From Atherinomorus stipes (taxonomy: Eukaryota > Chordata > Actinopteri > Atheriniformes > Atherinidae), in NCBI GenBank assembly GCA_023101725.1, contig JALJCO010012682.1, positions 1,364,001-1,428,000 on the forward strand: a stretch of 64,000 bases of DNA. Direction: 5' to 3'. This document shows, in pieces, positions 1-11,420 of the stretch. The notes beneath the pieces are model-generated. The model searched no databases and was not told the origin of the DNA. It was given only the letters and a program-made list of their open reading frames with translations. Position numbers and translations under genes: made by a program. Numbering within the stretch: position 1 is the stretch's first letter; every line of letters begins with the position of its first letter.

Positions 1-194
1 TAGTTAGCAGTACAAACCAGTAGTAACAACGTACTAGCCTGCTGCTGCTGAACCTTCATCCACAATCAGATACGTCACTTCTATCCACAGTAACGTGCAA
101 GCGGGAGACCTCGACTGGTGTATTTAATCCATTCAATACGTTTAATTGTAACCGACATGTTAAAATGCCCTGCGTTACCCTGCTTTAACTATAC

Positions 195-444
195 CTGCAT
201 TACTGCGAAGCGGCCCTGGTCGGCTGGGGGTCGGCTGCCGGATGAAATTGCTGTCAAACGGCAGAGTCTGGTACACAGTTTTACACCTCCACTCAGGACA
301 GTGGTACGGCCCGTTAGGATGAATGCTCCACAAATCTCCAATACATCGTTGGCAGAAACGGTGGTTGCATTTCAGGGTGACGGGGTCCCGGGTCATCTCG
401 TTGCAGAGAGGACACCTGGCTGGTGTGTCCAACACAGCCCCCAT
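195..444 (-). CDS. RING-finger protein, first coding exon (partial gene)
   Basis: The exon encodes about 83 residues from the ATG at 444 and then leaves the window. A C3HC4 RING is visible: Cys11, Cys14 (CPLC), Cys26, His28, Cys31, Cys34, Cys49 and Cys54. The last pair is spaced by four residues (CPEWRC) rather than the usual two. RING domains of this kind bind two zinc ions and recruit ubiquitin-conjugating enzymes, so an E3 ligase role is inferred. I chose the ATG at 444 because it has A at -3 and G at +4. The frame is open to another ATG at 531, which would add 29 residues. A donor (CAG|GTATAG) ends the exon at 195 in phase 1; without splicing the frame stops 20 bases later. No B-box or B30.2 domain is in the window, so a TRIM identity cannot be tested. 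I do not recognise the specific gene. Confidence 0.7.
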
Positions 445-463
445 TTTGTTTTGGCTAATGTTT

Positions 464-475
464 AGTTTCAGTTTC
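464..475 (-). promoter_or_regulatory. ISRE-like interferon-response element upstream of the RING exon
   Basis: On the minus strand the sequence reads GAAACTGAAACT, which matches the core of the ISRE consensus bound by IRF/ISGF3 factors. It ends 20 bases before the preferred ATG at 444. If it works as a promoter element, transcription would start very close to that ATG or further upstream. If the ATG at 531 is used instead, the motif lies inside coding sequence and may be chance. Several fish RING and TRIM genes are known to be interferon-induced; induction of this one is inferred. Confidence 0.45.
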
Positions 476-531
476 CGCAATAACAGAGAGGCAGGGGCGG
501 AGCCAAGGGTTTGAATCCCGCTTCCCGTCAT

Positions 532-870
532 AGACTGTACAGCCCCCCTCCCACTGCTTAAAGGTACATTCCCTGTTGGATCAGGATGTGGGATCAGCTA
601 CTCCCCACATTCCCCACGCACCCTCAGAACAACAAATCCATCCGCTTTTATTTGTAGCGGATGAAACCCGGTTGTGTTTGTAACAGTTGCTGCCATGACA
701 ACCGTGTTCTCACACCACAGAAAACTGAAGCATTCATAATAATAGGCTGGGAAGTGAGGTGACCAGCTGCTGGGGTTTTAGGAGAGGATTGTTAAATTGG
801 TTAAATCGAGTAAATAGATCCTTTCCGCTTAACGTCATCACCATGCGCATCGCCATTTTGTGGGTTAAAT
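532..870. other. Spacer between the RING exon and the THAP relic
   Basis: I see no coding region here. The right part holds a TGCGCATCGC string resembling an NRF-1 site (844-853) that runs into CGCCATTTTG (851-860), a YY1-like core on the opposite strand. Both are common in CpG-type vertebrate promoters and they sit about 80 bases before the THAP ATG at 934. The promoter role is inferred. Confidence 0.3.
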
Positions 871-933
871 GGTCACAACAACCGACAGATGACATCCTGT
901 TTAGTCAGTAGTCCCTGTTGTAAAACATCAACA

Positions 934-1150
934 ATGGTTCATTGTGTTGTCAGAGGATGTAAAAGCTGTTCTACTGACCCTGTGTGGCAAAAGTTTTTGT
1001 CCATTCCAGCCATACATTTGACCAATTTGACCGAGGGCAAGCGGACGGAAGATCTTTTGAGACGGACATTGTGACTTGCTCAGATTAACCACAAAAACTC
1101 CCAACCCTTGAAACACTCCACAAACGTGTGCTCCGATCACTCCATCACAG
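934..1150 (+). pseudogene. THAP zinc-finger exon, broken by an in-frame stop
   Basis: From the ATG at 934 (AACAATGG context) the translation starts MVHCVVRGC, the usual opening of a THAP domain with its first two zinc ligands Cys4 and Cys9. Codon 47 is TGA (1072-1074), where THAP proteins commonly have Trp. If the frame is read past it, it reaches CSDH (Cys66 and His69), which fits the distal C-x2-H pair, and ends at a good donor (ACAG|GTACAA) at 1150 in phase 1. The spacing between the ligand pairs is a little longer than usual. THAP domains bind DNA and occur in cellular THAP proteins and in some transposases. The stop makes this a likely pseudogene, unless it is an individual variant or a sequencing error. 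Confidence 0.55.
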
Positions 1151-1224
1151 GTACAATGATATGTAGATCACTTCGTGGTCTGATTACATGTGGATTTGTG
1201 CTTTTATAACAAGGATTAGGGTAA

Positions 1225-1243
1225 TGTGTGTGTGTGTGTGTGT
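1225..1243. repeat. (TG)n microsatellite
   Basis: Nine or so uninterrupted TG units. Confidence 0.9.
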
Positions 1244-1554
1244 TGGGTAATGTGGTCCCATCCTCACAGTTGATTAAATTTTCTTTTAGGTGCATGTACT
1301 ATTAACATATTAAAAATAAGGAGAAACCTTGATTAGCAGAAAAAGATAAGAGATGGTCGGGGCAAACAGTGTGGTTATAACATACACAACAATTTACATC
1401 AACACGTCTGCTTGAGGAGACTGCATTAGCATTGTGCAAAGTAGCATCATGCTGAGTAACCTCTGCAAGAAGGAGAGTCCTCCCATTGATGTCATCGTGA
1501 CAAACGTCCATCACCTAACTACATACAAAATAATTGTATGTTTTTAGGGATTTT

Positions 1555-1740
1555 AGCTTTCAGCTCCTCCAGCACCGCCTGATAAGTACTACAGCGCAGA
1601 AACTGTCTGATGCTGGCATAGAGGCAGATTATGTCTGTGATGGGACATAAGAGCGAGACGTCTCTACAGCTGTACTGGCATCCAGATTGTGATGACTGGA
1701 GATTGTGTAGCAGTCCTGCCTCAGACAGTGGCACAATTGA
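1555..1740 (+). pseudogene. Crypton-type tyrosine recombinase C-terminal remnant
   Basis: Two adjacent frames together resemble the tail of the DUF3504/Crypton tyrosine recombinases. The segment LSDAGIEADY (from 1603) is followed, one frame over, by MSVMGHKSETSLQLYW (from 1631). The GHKS block carries the conserved catalytic His, and the Tyr in LQLYW is at the position of the nucleophile. The frame change between the two blocks and the lack of the upstream catalytic Arg region mean that it is dead. It is preceded by a pyrimidine-rich TTTTTAG, so it could have been a separate exon. Such recombinases occur in Crypton transposons and in host genes derived from them. The match rests on motif recall, not on a search. 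Confidence 0.45.
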
Positions 1741-2035
1741 TGTTATACTGCACAAACACACACCTGTCGCCAAACATGACACCGTTCCTCCAAACATATT
1801 TAAACACTATTTTAACAGCTGCACTTTTAATGGAAGTAACAGCATTAACAAGATGACCTGATGTAAGTTGATGAGGGTGAATTAATCTTAGAGTTGCTTG
1901 GCAACAATGCTGTCCAGTCAATCTTATGTGGTGGGAGAACAAATAGTTCTCAATTGTATTGTTTGATAATAACCGATAAATTGTTGATTTTTTTTATGTG
2001 TGTTTATTTTCAAAGTTTATATACATTATACAGTA

Positions 2036-2196
2036 TACGGTAGCGGTTTTATAAAAGCAATAAGCCCCTCCAATCCATGAGTTGCAGTGACTTTACAACA
2101 GCGGAGGGGCACTCCTTGGCGACCCTGCCATTGTAGTCGCTGTAACCCACAGTTTCCTGGCGCTTATTGCTTTACAGTATTGTGTAATAAGCCTCA
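2036..2196. repeat. Possible small MITE with inverted ends
   Basis: The string AAAGCAATAAGC occurs near the left end and, as its reverse complement GCTTATTGCTTT, near the right end. The interior is GC-rich (cccctcc...ggagggg). This resembles a short repeat common in fish genomes. I cannot fix its boundaries or a target duplication. Confidence 0.35.
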
Positions 2197-2870
2197 CAAA
2201 CATTTGACTTTCCTCACATTTTGTGATGAATCATCCCATCCTCGGAATACTTTTGTTGCAGCATGAACACAAGGAAAAACTCACAATGATCCAATTATTC
2301 ATTGAAATAACTTGAATGTCATATAATTGTTATTAATGTTGTTTCCAAGTTTAGGGTGATGTGTTAGAACTGTCTGGTTGATTTTTAAGAAATAAAAAAT
2401 TATTGCATTCACACACAGACTCAAACAGCTGTCACCTGGATTGATGTGGACAGAGAGCTTAACAAAACAATTGGACACAACTGTCCCACATCATTCGTGT
2501 GATATAGAAGAATGGAATAACATAATGAGGAATACTAAGAAAACCTAACATGCAGAACTGTATTTGTACAATTTGAAATAATTAACAGAGTACCCTGGTC
2601 TCCATCCAAACTCTCATCATGCTCGTCACTTCCTGCTGAAAAGAGGAAACAATCAGAATGTTGACGCAAAACAGCTGAAGCCAGTTTCAATGAGACAGTT
2701 TATTTTTTGCATTTATTTATTTCATGGTATAGCATTTCAGAGTGGCCAGCCTAAGGCACACCTGTGGAATATTCATGCTGCGTGATCAGCGTCTTGACAT
2801 CTGTCCCATAAAAGAGATGCCCCTTAGTACAGATTTGTGAACAGTATTTGAGAGAACTGATTCTTTTGTG

Positions 2871-4366
2871 CAGTGGCGCCCCCAAGGGGTGGCCATGGCC
2901 ACCTTGAACTAAAAGCTGGCCACCCCACTGGCCACCTCAGCAAAAATGAAAATTTTTCATTAATATCAACCTTTATGTACTATTACCTCAGCACAGCATG
3001 CTTTGCTTATATTTGAATTCCAAAATTTTTATCAGCTAATAAAAATGGAATGCATTAAAACATTTTACACAAGATCTACCATTTTCTGCCATTGCTCTTT
3101 TGTCATAGTCCCCTTTAGGTCTGTCATACCTAAATAATTAGGCCTTTCTTATGTAAATTCATCTGGGAAGGGACCACCCAGAACTGCCCCAACCAGTTTC
3201 TAATCCCCCTTTCACAGTAGCACCTACTTAGCTCAGCCCTCATTGGGCCGACACCACACTACCCCAGTTTAGTTTGCTGACATTACAACTGAGGACAACT
3301 GAGGCCGTCTGGGTGAGGTAGTCATAGTGAAGTTTTGTGAAGTCATTTGCCTGTGACACACACACACTGAAAAACACTGGAGGAACGTGAGCTTGTGATT
3401 TACCTGCTGTTCGTTTTATCAACTCCGTTGACCACGGTGTTGTGGGCGCGCAGCTGGTAGAGGTGTGGAGAATGCCACCAATAACTACAGCAAGCCAAAT
3501 CTGGACTCACAGGACAATAGTACTTGTTTATTCGTTCATTTCACTTAAATTATTGGTGAAATAAAGGAGTTGTGCTGCGGATCATGCCTTATATAGAGAG
3601 CCATTCATTCTGCCCCCTTCATTGTCATTATATATGGATATACACGGGTATATGATCTACAGTTGTGTTCAAGATTATTGACATCCTCCACCTAAAGAAA
3701 AGGCAAAATTCACAATAATAACTCAAATAACAAGAAACTAAAGAAATTAATAATATATAAACATTTACAAAATTATAATTTAGTAAAATAAAATATTGCC
3801 TTTGAATTGTGGTTGGAAATAATAATAATAACACAAGAAACAAACAAAACTGGCTCAGACACATTAGAGCACCTTTCCTGTGAAATGTGGACCAAAACAC
3901 CTGTCAACAGGTGTAAAAGTCTTTTTGAGCATTACAGAAAACACCTGATGATTGCCTCAGAATGTTGCTCAATAAAAGTTTAGCTTTAGAGCCCCACCAT
4001 GCTTTTTGGCATGTTTTATTTTTTGCGTGTTTGTCTTTGATTTTTCTTTTGAACCACAATTCAAATTTAGTGTCATGATTGTCATAGAATTTTTATTCAT
4101 TATTACTTTTGTCAATTTCAGCTCACTTCACTGACAACTGATTTTTTTCTTTTTAATTGAAGGTGTCAATAATCTTGAGCACGGCTGTAAATAGCATCCA
4201 AAGGAGTCAGAGTGATGCAGAAATGTTACTGGTGAGTAAATGCAAGTATAAATTCCTAGAAATAAGGTACAGGTTGAAAGAAACAAAAGTTATCCTTTAA
4301 TAACCCTTGGCCACCCTGCTATTTCCTCTGGCCACCCCTAAATAATAATCTCTGCAGGCGCCCCTG
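2871..4366. mobile_element. Non-autonomous hAT-like element
   Basis: The left end reads CAGTGGCGCCCCCAAGGGG and the right end, reverse complemented, CAGGGGCGCCTGCAG. Both ends continue into related GGTGGCCA motifs. The flanking octamers are CTTTTGTG (2863-2870) and ATTTTGTG (4367-4374), seven of eight identical, as expected for hAT insertion. There is no transposase frame. A 528-bp MITE is inserted inside, so the original element was about 970 bp. Confidence 0.7.
3660..4187. mobile_element. Tc1/mariner-type MITE nested in the hAT element
   Basis: The termini are inverted: CAGTTGTGTTCAAGATTATT at the left, and CAGCCGTGCTCAAGATTATT when the right end is reverse complemented. A TA flanks each end (3658-3659 and 4188-4189), the Tc1/mariner target. 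The interior is AT-rich and codes for nothing recognisable. It is younger than the surrounding hAT element. Confidence 0.7.
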
Positions 4367-4374
4367 ATTTTGTG

Positions 4375-5766
4375 TAGATAGAAATGTATTAGATCTTTGA
4401 GGTAAGCTCATGAACGCACAAATAATGGTGTACTCTCTGAGTGAGGATCAGTCAACAACACAAAAAACATGTTCAGCCTACCATCTATGGGTTTTGAAAC
4501 CTTAACACTAAATAAAAACAATTCCCCAATTTTTGATAACAGATAGGTCTGGGCATATTTGCAGTCTCCATTTGTAATTTTTCCTCATGGAATTAACTCC
4601 AGACCTTTTACTGTATCAACTAATTTGGAGAAAAAAACATAGAAAAAGGCCCCAATGATTCACAATAAACATCCTTTAAATCAAATTCTTCAACAGTGAA
4701 TATATATCAGAGCATTTCATTGCAAATTCTTTCAAGAAATATACTTCTAATATCACACAAGGCTGCCATCAGATAAAGTACAACCTTATTTTGCATTCTT
4801 TAAAACAGAAAAAAATGTTTCAGCATTTTTAAGGGTCAATAACTGTAATTTAATGTGTAAATTAATCTGCAGGGGATATAATAAAGTCATTTAATGAATT
4901 ACTCATTGAGATTTTAAAAAACCAAAAACAATGAATGAAGTTATTCCACATCTCATCCCCTAGATACCCTAAAGAACTCCCATGACACCTTTAATTACAC
5001 ACAACCACAATTTGAAGAGATGGCATGCTCACAAATGCAAAGAAGCATAACTTATAAGGGTTCTTGTTGCTTCTCCTTAAAGCACCAACTGGGAACAACA
5101 TTTTTACATTTTTTGTCTGTCTGCCCACGACATTCTTTTCTTTATGGTGGTCTAGACATGTGACATGTGACATGGATAAAAAGGCTATTGAGACTTGTGA
5201 GAGGTTAATCTTCTTTAATCTTTTTGTGAGTTTTGTGTCTCAAACAAAAATGTGTTCTCTCTTTGGGGTTGCCTAAAATATGAAGTGAATGTTGTGATCC
5301 GAAATGCCTTAATTAGTACTATTTTTGTCATTTTCTAAATTCAAGAGGAAAATACTGTATGTGTTTCATTGTGTTTTTCATGACTAATAAATTTAAAAAT
5401 CTACCCTTATAATCTACAATGTCCTGGTATGTCTGATCTTCATCTAGTACATAAGCGTGGGACATTTCATGCACTAATGCACAGATGCATGCCCACAATC
5501 AATCATCCAATCACCCAGTCATGACATGGTGCCTCTACTTTTGAGGGTTTGAAAGAGTATTGATGCCATCTAGGGATGGAGATCAGGATCTGCTATAGAG
5601 AGAAAAAAATTGTATTCTAGATATTAACATTACAGACTGTATAATATTAAATGTAAAGCTATAAACTTTTTAAGAAAATGTAAAAAAAAGACGATAGAGC
5701 ATGATTTAGGATAACACCTTGAAAAGCATATAAAAGAAGACAGTACACATATACATGATTTTGAAG
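4375..5766. other. No gene seen
   Basis: This is AT-rich sequence with frequent stops in all frames. I recognise no repeat ends or conserved protein motif. Confidence 0.5.
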
Positions 5767-5768
5767 TA

Positions 5769-6321
5769 CTGTATTTTCTGGACTATAAGTCGCTCCTGAA
5801 TATAAGTTGCATCAGTCAAAAAATGCATCATGAACATGAAAAAAAACATATTTAAGTTGCACTGGACTATAAGTCGTATTTATGTATTTATAATAGAGTG
5901 ATTTTCGGAATTTTCATATCCTACTTGTTACTGCTAAAAGTTACCCAATCAGTCCAGTTCCAAAGTTAACACCTGTAAATGATCATAAACATCATAACTA
6001 AGACGGATAAACATGTTTTTTGAGGATTTGTTCCACCGCACAGCCAGTACATCCAGGTGTCCAAAATGAACTCTTCTCACTGAGAAGAGGCTATTTTCGG
6101 ATTTTTGCCCTTGGAGCAGAATATAGTTGTCACGAGCCTAGAGCACCTTCTTTTCACATTAGACGGTAATATTTACCCCTTGGCTCATGTCAGTCAATTT
6201 GAATTCATACTTTAAAATATATTAAATTTGATATATTTTGATATCTAAGTTGCACTGGACTAAGTCGCACAAGCCGCGCAACTATGAAAAAAAAGTGTGG
6301 CTTATAGTCCAGAAAATACGG
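5769..6321. mobile_element. MITE with CTGTATTTTCTGGACTATAAG termini
   Basis: The left terminus starts CTGTATTTTCTGGACTATAA and the reverse-complemented right terminus starts CCGTATTTTCTGGACTATAA, followed by further matching GTCGC/GCCAC sequence. TA dinucleotides flank both ends (5767-5768 and 6322-6323). The TATAAGT.G motif is repeated inside at about 5868 and 6247. It has no coding capacity. The family is widespread in fish; I am unsure of its superfamily. Confidence 0.7.
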
Positions 6322-6323
6322 TA

Positions 6324-8540
6324 GTTACCTGTAGTGCAGTCATCCTGGAGTACAGCTGAGGCCATTGGATCCAGTCGCACATGGAAAAAATGTTCATTTC
6401 TGGAAGAATTTTGGCCACCATCAATTCACACACGTGCTTAGCTTTTGAAGTAATCTCTATGCCCATTTTTACCACAAGACTTCAGTCATTTTCACAGTAC
6501 CTTTAAATGTGTCTGTAAAGAATAATGTGAAAAAAATCTTAAAAAGAAAAGCTGTTGCTGAAGGTACTTCAAAGTGAACACTTAAAATTGTTTGTTTTTT
6601 GCTTCATCATTGTAGATGTTGTGTTGATTGAAGAAAAAAGAAAAGGTTTAATCTGTACCTCTTAAGAAATGACTAAATTTCACCAGGCAAGCTCAGCAAA
6701 CATAAAAAACACAACAGTTTTACAGTGAAAACCTTTATTAAGTGTTCATATTCTTAAAGGAACCTCTTTAATTGCTCTAACTTAACCCCGTTTCCATATT
6801 ATTGATAATATCTACAGCGTATCTCTTTTTAACAGGGAAAATATCCACAGGTGAGGCTGGGACAGGCCTAACTCATCATTCGTAGAGTTCTGTACTCCGC
6901 ATCATGCTCCCACTCCGTCATGTTACCCTGTATGTCCCAACTCAAGATAGAGAGGAATATAATCAAAGAGAAAGAAACAGAAAAATCCAACAGCAGACAC
7001 AGACAGAGACACAGCTTTAGCTACACAACAGGACAATTGAGTGTGAGGCCGGCGTGTTGGTTCACTAACCCAACAAACTATGACACAAATCGCGCTCACA
7101 CCAACGTTTACTGTATATGCATGCTCTCACTCAAACACACTCATACAGATTCACACTCACGCAGCAGCTAAGAGTCCTGCAGCGGTCAGTCCTGATAGCC
7201 ACTGTCACAGTGTACTGCAGATACACAACCTAGAAAACATCAGCTTTCCTCTCAAAATGAAGCGTTGTGCAAAGTTAGCTAGCAGATCATTGAAGGGATT
7301 TAGTTAAAATTCCTAAATTATTTTAAATATTCACTGTACATACTCTGTAATACAAGTTGTCTCTTTTGGATGATATTTTATAAAAGTCTTAAATATCTTT
7401 TTTTTCTAGTACAGTAAGGAGAACAAGGTGGTATATGAGAAAGAGAACAAACTAAAACTTTGATTTCTTTGTCAAACCTAAACACAACAGATTTACATTA
7501 ACCAGATATTATCTAAAAGCAGGTTATTTTTTCTTCTTTTCACAAAACATGATATGCATTCTGACCGTGACACACACATCTAAGTGTTAACATAGTTAAA
7601 TACTTGTAATTACATCATTTAATATTTAATTTGAATGAGCTGTGTGTGTGTGTGCGGGTTTGTGTAAAGTTGCGGTAATGGTCATGTAGGTGTGTGTTTC
7701 TGTGCTTGCCCTGCAAGTGTCGAACGTCAACCCTGTGTCTTTTCATGTAGGTAGTGGGTGTCCATAATGTCCTTCTCAACATATGACCAGTCTCTGCCCC
7801 TGCCGTGGTCTACGCAATGCTGTGCAAGGGGGAGCTCTCGGAACCCAGAACCACGGTTGGATACTGGACTCTGCATAAGTGCTGATGATGATGTAGAGAC
7901 TGTGAGGTGGATGGGCGGGCTTCAAAGGTAGGTTACAGTGGGGGTTTTTGGCAGGTAGATGTGGAAGGCAGGCTGACTGGTTCAATAATATTTCTCTTCC
8001 CTTACACACCCCATCTGGCCTCCTCCGGTAACTTGATTTTGAGGGACTGGTTCTTCATGAAAGTGGACACATCTAAATTAAACAATCTGGAAGAAAGAAA
8101 GAGATTTTTGCTTAAGAACAACATTGCTCATGTGTGATATTTTTCTTGACGCAGTGATGGTTACATGAGGAGAACCAAAATGTGTGACAGCAAAATGAAA
8201 TACAAAAAAAGCTTCAGTCAACACGACTTTGGTCAAACACAGATAATGAGCCCACAAAGCAAAACGAACTGATAAGGGGCAGGGAGAGTCCAAAAGCCCA
8301 CACAGTCCACCCCAGCATGCAGCAAAGTTGCTTCTAAAGGGTCAGACATTCTCACTAAAATCAGCCAATCATAGTGGGGGCTTCTTTTGTGTCTGCGCTA
8401 TGCTATATGTAAATGTTAGGGGGCTACGTAAATGAAACAAAACAAACACAAAAACAAGAGCTGATAAGAAGGCAGACATGATGCTTTCCTAAACTCCACT
8501 CAGCCATTTGAATGTCTAAATCTTCTCAGTTCCTTTTATT
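6324..8540. other. No gene seen
   Basis: Only short unsupported open frames occur here. The third exon expected for lhfpl3 could lie in this region, but I found no convincing candidate. Confidence 0.45.
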
Positions 8541-8548
8541 GTCTAAAG

Positions 8549-9053
8549 CAGGAGTCTGCGACCTGCGGTTCCGGAGCCATAAGTGGCTCTTTGGACCTTC
8601 CACAATGGCTCTCACGAATATTGGCTAAAAATCATAAAGAACCGGCTGTTTTCAAATATGAATATAGTAACAAATAATTTTTTTCATGATCAACTGCATT
8701 GAATCTTCACAACGTAATGACACTAAAAGTACCAGTAATATTTTTAGATCTATTTTTCCTTGTCATTAACTTGGAAATTATAGGCTTTTGTTTTTTTAAA
8801 CGCAATTTTTTGGCAAATATCTACATTTCATAGAAACAAATGCACCTATTCTCTTTTGGCAAAAGTATTGTTAAAAAAAATAGAAATAGATTTGTGGTGC
8901 TTCAAAAATTACAGCAAATTGCTAGAATATATGATTATTTTGAATTATATGCTGTTTTTTCAGAAGGGTCTGTAACATTTGGAGCTTTTATCGATAATTA
9001 GCTGAGTTGAGGGCAAAAATGGGTCTTTGGGTTGTAAAGGTTGCAGACCCCTG
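8549..9053. mobile_element. Non-autonomous hAT element, 505 bp
   Basis: The ends are inverted: CAGGAGTCTGCGACCTGCGG at the left and CAGGGGTCTGCAACCTTTAC at the right after reverse complementing. The flanking octamers GTCTAAAG (8541-8548) and GTCTAAAC (9054-9061) differ at one base. This is a typical vertebrate hAT derivative with no transposase. Confidence 0.8.
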
Positions 9054-9222
9054 GTCTAAACATTCCAAATGATAAATCAAAGGCCTTTAATTACAATCGC
9101 ATCAGTGGTGTGGGTTACTACAGATATATGGCTTTGGTACTTTATATGTTGGGGAGTATATTTAAAGATGTGTTTGTCCTTTGACTTACCTAAAGATTTG
9201 GTTAGGCATTCCCTCCCTCTGC

Positions 9223-9292
9223 AAAAAGAAAAAAAAAGAAAAAAAAAAGAAAAGAAAAAAAAGAAAGAAAAAACAAACAAAACAAAAAAAAA
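9223..9292. repeat. A-rich low-complexity tract
   Basis: An A-rich tract of AAAG and AAAC units. Lysine-rich or phenylalanine-rich frames across it are artefacts. Confidence 0.9.
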
Positions 9293-9299
9293 TGCAGAG

Positions 9300-11280
9300 A
9301 AAATGATTAAACTTAGTGAAACAATGAAACTCTGTGTTCATTTCACATGACACACCAGCAGGTGGCACCACAGGGATGAGCAAATTCTTTAAACCCTCTT
9401 AATGAGCTGCTTTTACATAAACGATCCTTCAGATAATGCAGTTCTGCTATTTATATATCGGTGAAGGTGTTGATTTTCTTATCCAAGTCTTACAGCATTA
9501 GTATGCAGCAGGAACTGTTTCTCTATGCCCTTCAACACGTCTGTGCTTTCACTTATTCCTACTCATTCTTTCCTTTCCCTTTTCTTTTGCAGTATATTAG
9601 TTGCCCATACCTGTGTGGTTCCATCAGTCACTGCAGGCTAGCACACTAATCCCATTTCCCACTGGGAGACACACCTGGAACCAGGCCTTTTTACGCTACA
9701 TCACATAGTGAAGCTAACTTACATACAGCATGCAGATTAGGCTATTTCCATAAATCAACATATTTACTGAGTTCATAGAAGATTCCTGATAAGGCAGTGA
9801 GGTTTCAATGAGAGGTTTATTTCTATTTCTAATTTCTGAATGGTACAGTGGGGTGTGACTGATGTAGGAGACTGACGCGCTTGTGAGTGCATCTGACTGA
9901 ATTTTCACTGAGCCTTGAATGAATATAAATTTTTTGGATGAATAATATGTCTCTGTTGGCATAAATCTCTGACATCCCTAAATGAGATATGGTGAAACAA
10001 TAAACCATTTTCTTATGCAGCAGCAGCAGCAACAAAGCACTTATTTACAATGAATGTTCATTTACTGTTTAAGTAATTATCTAAAATAAAGTTAATGTAG
10101 GTCCAAACGAGACATTTGAGGCTCTCTAAATTTAGCTTGAATCTTTTCCTGGGGCTGCATAAAAAGCTTTATTAGCCATAATATCACAAGCGCACCGAAG
10201 GCTTTATGGGTTCAGCTTGTTGAATCTGTTTGCCAGACCTTAATCGCCTCCTTGATGACTGTGCATTTTCTATTTTTGGTTTATGAAAGTCACATGGGAT
10301 TATAATAAATCAAGAAACTATTCTTGAAGCACACTTGGAAATATTCATGTCTATTAAAAAGTATATGTTTTAGCCATCTGCTTGTGACACAAATTGGATT
10401 AAGAATGCATTTTCAGAGCATTTCATCTGGTTCAGCCCAAAGAAAAAAGAAATCAACAACAACAACTGAGATTTAAAACCCAATATAACATTTTGAATAA
10501 CTGTAAGTTTGAGCTGCTACTTTAAAGACATTAAAAATATTAAGGTATGCAGTAGTACAAGAAGTTTGGGCATAAGTTATAAAGACTATCTGACTTCCAA
10601 AGACAATAAATTTATGATAAAAATAAAAATGGACTGAAAGCAAAAGTGTCACAGCATGCTGATACATTTAGTAAGCAGATACGTTTTTCAATTAATTTTT
10701 TTTAAGGATTTCATCCCTTTTTTTCCTGCAAAAATATTTCTTGTTGGATTCTTGATCCCGACTGTCCTCTCAGGATTTATCTATAGGTTTTCCATGATGC
10801 TTTCTTAGGAGAACTATCAGCGATAAAACAGTTTGGTGTGGTGAGGTGTGTTTGACATTAAACAGTGAAAAAGTTTGGTTATTTTCCTTAGAGACATCCG
10901 GCACCTTCTTTTTCTAGACAAAAAGCCCCATCTCTGCTGTACCACATTTGATATCCAACTTTCTTTGGATAAAATTTGGCAACAGTGCAGAAAAGGTATT
11001 CTGATGATTTTTATGTTTTTGGAGATGCGTCAACACGGTGGGATAAAGGCTGCTAAATCTGTCTGCAGTGATTTGCCAGCTACCATATGAGCTGCTTCCT
11101 AACAATTCAGATGGTTTCCAGAATATAAAATCGCTCTCAATGTTGAAAATAATGTTTCCAACTTTACCTTTCCAGCTCATCTTCAACTAAGATATGAAAC
11201 TATTACTTGCAACTAAAGCTACTGTAAGTGTATTTTTTGACAGAAATGTTACCTTTTACAGTTAAAATCCATAAATTAAC
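9300..11280. other. No gene seen downstream of lhfpl3 exon 2
   Basis: If lhfpl3 has the usual third exon, this is part of intron 2; if the exon 2 read-through is terminal, it is downstream of the gene. I searched the minus strand for a short exon resembling the family's C-terminus and found none. Confidence 0.4.
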
Positions 11281-11292
11281 TAACAAGATTAA

Positions 11293-11298
11293 TTTATT
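11293..11298 (-). terminator. AATAAA poly(A) signal after the exon 2 read-through stop
   Basis: On the minus strand AATAAA lies 42 bases beyond the TAA (11343-11341) that would end an unspliced exon 2. AATAAA occurs often by chance in AT-rich DNA, so it only supports, and does not prove, a terminal-exon isoform. Confidence 0.3.
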
Positions 11299-11420
11299 TG
11301 AAGAGGAAAACCTGCTCAAAGGGTTTTTTTTGTTTTTTTTTTAAGTTGCTCTAAAGCTGTCTCTAAGATAGGAGATCAATAAGTTATCACGTTTTATCAG
11401 ATTAGTTGGCACATTCTCAC

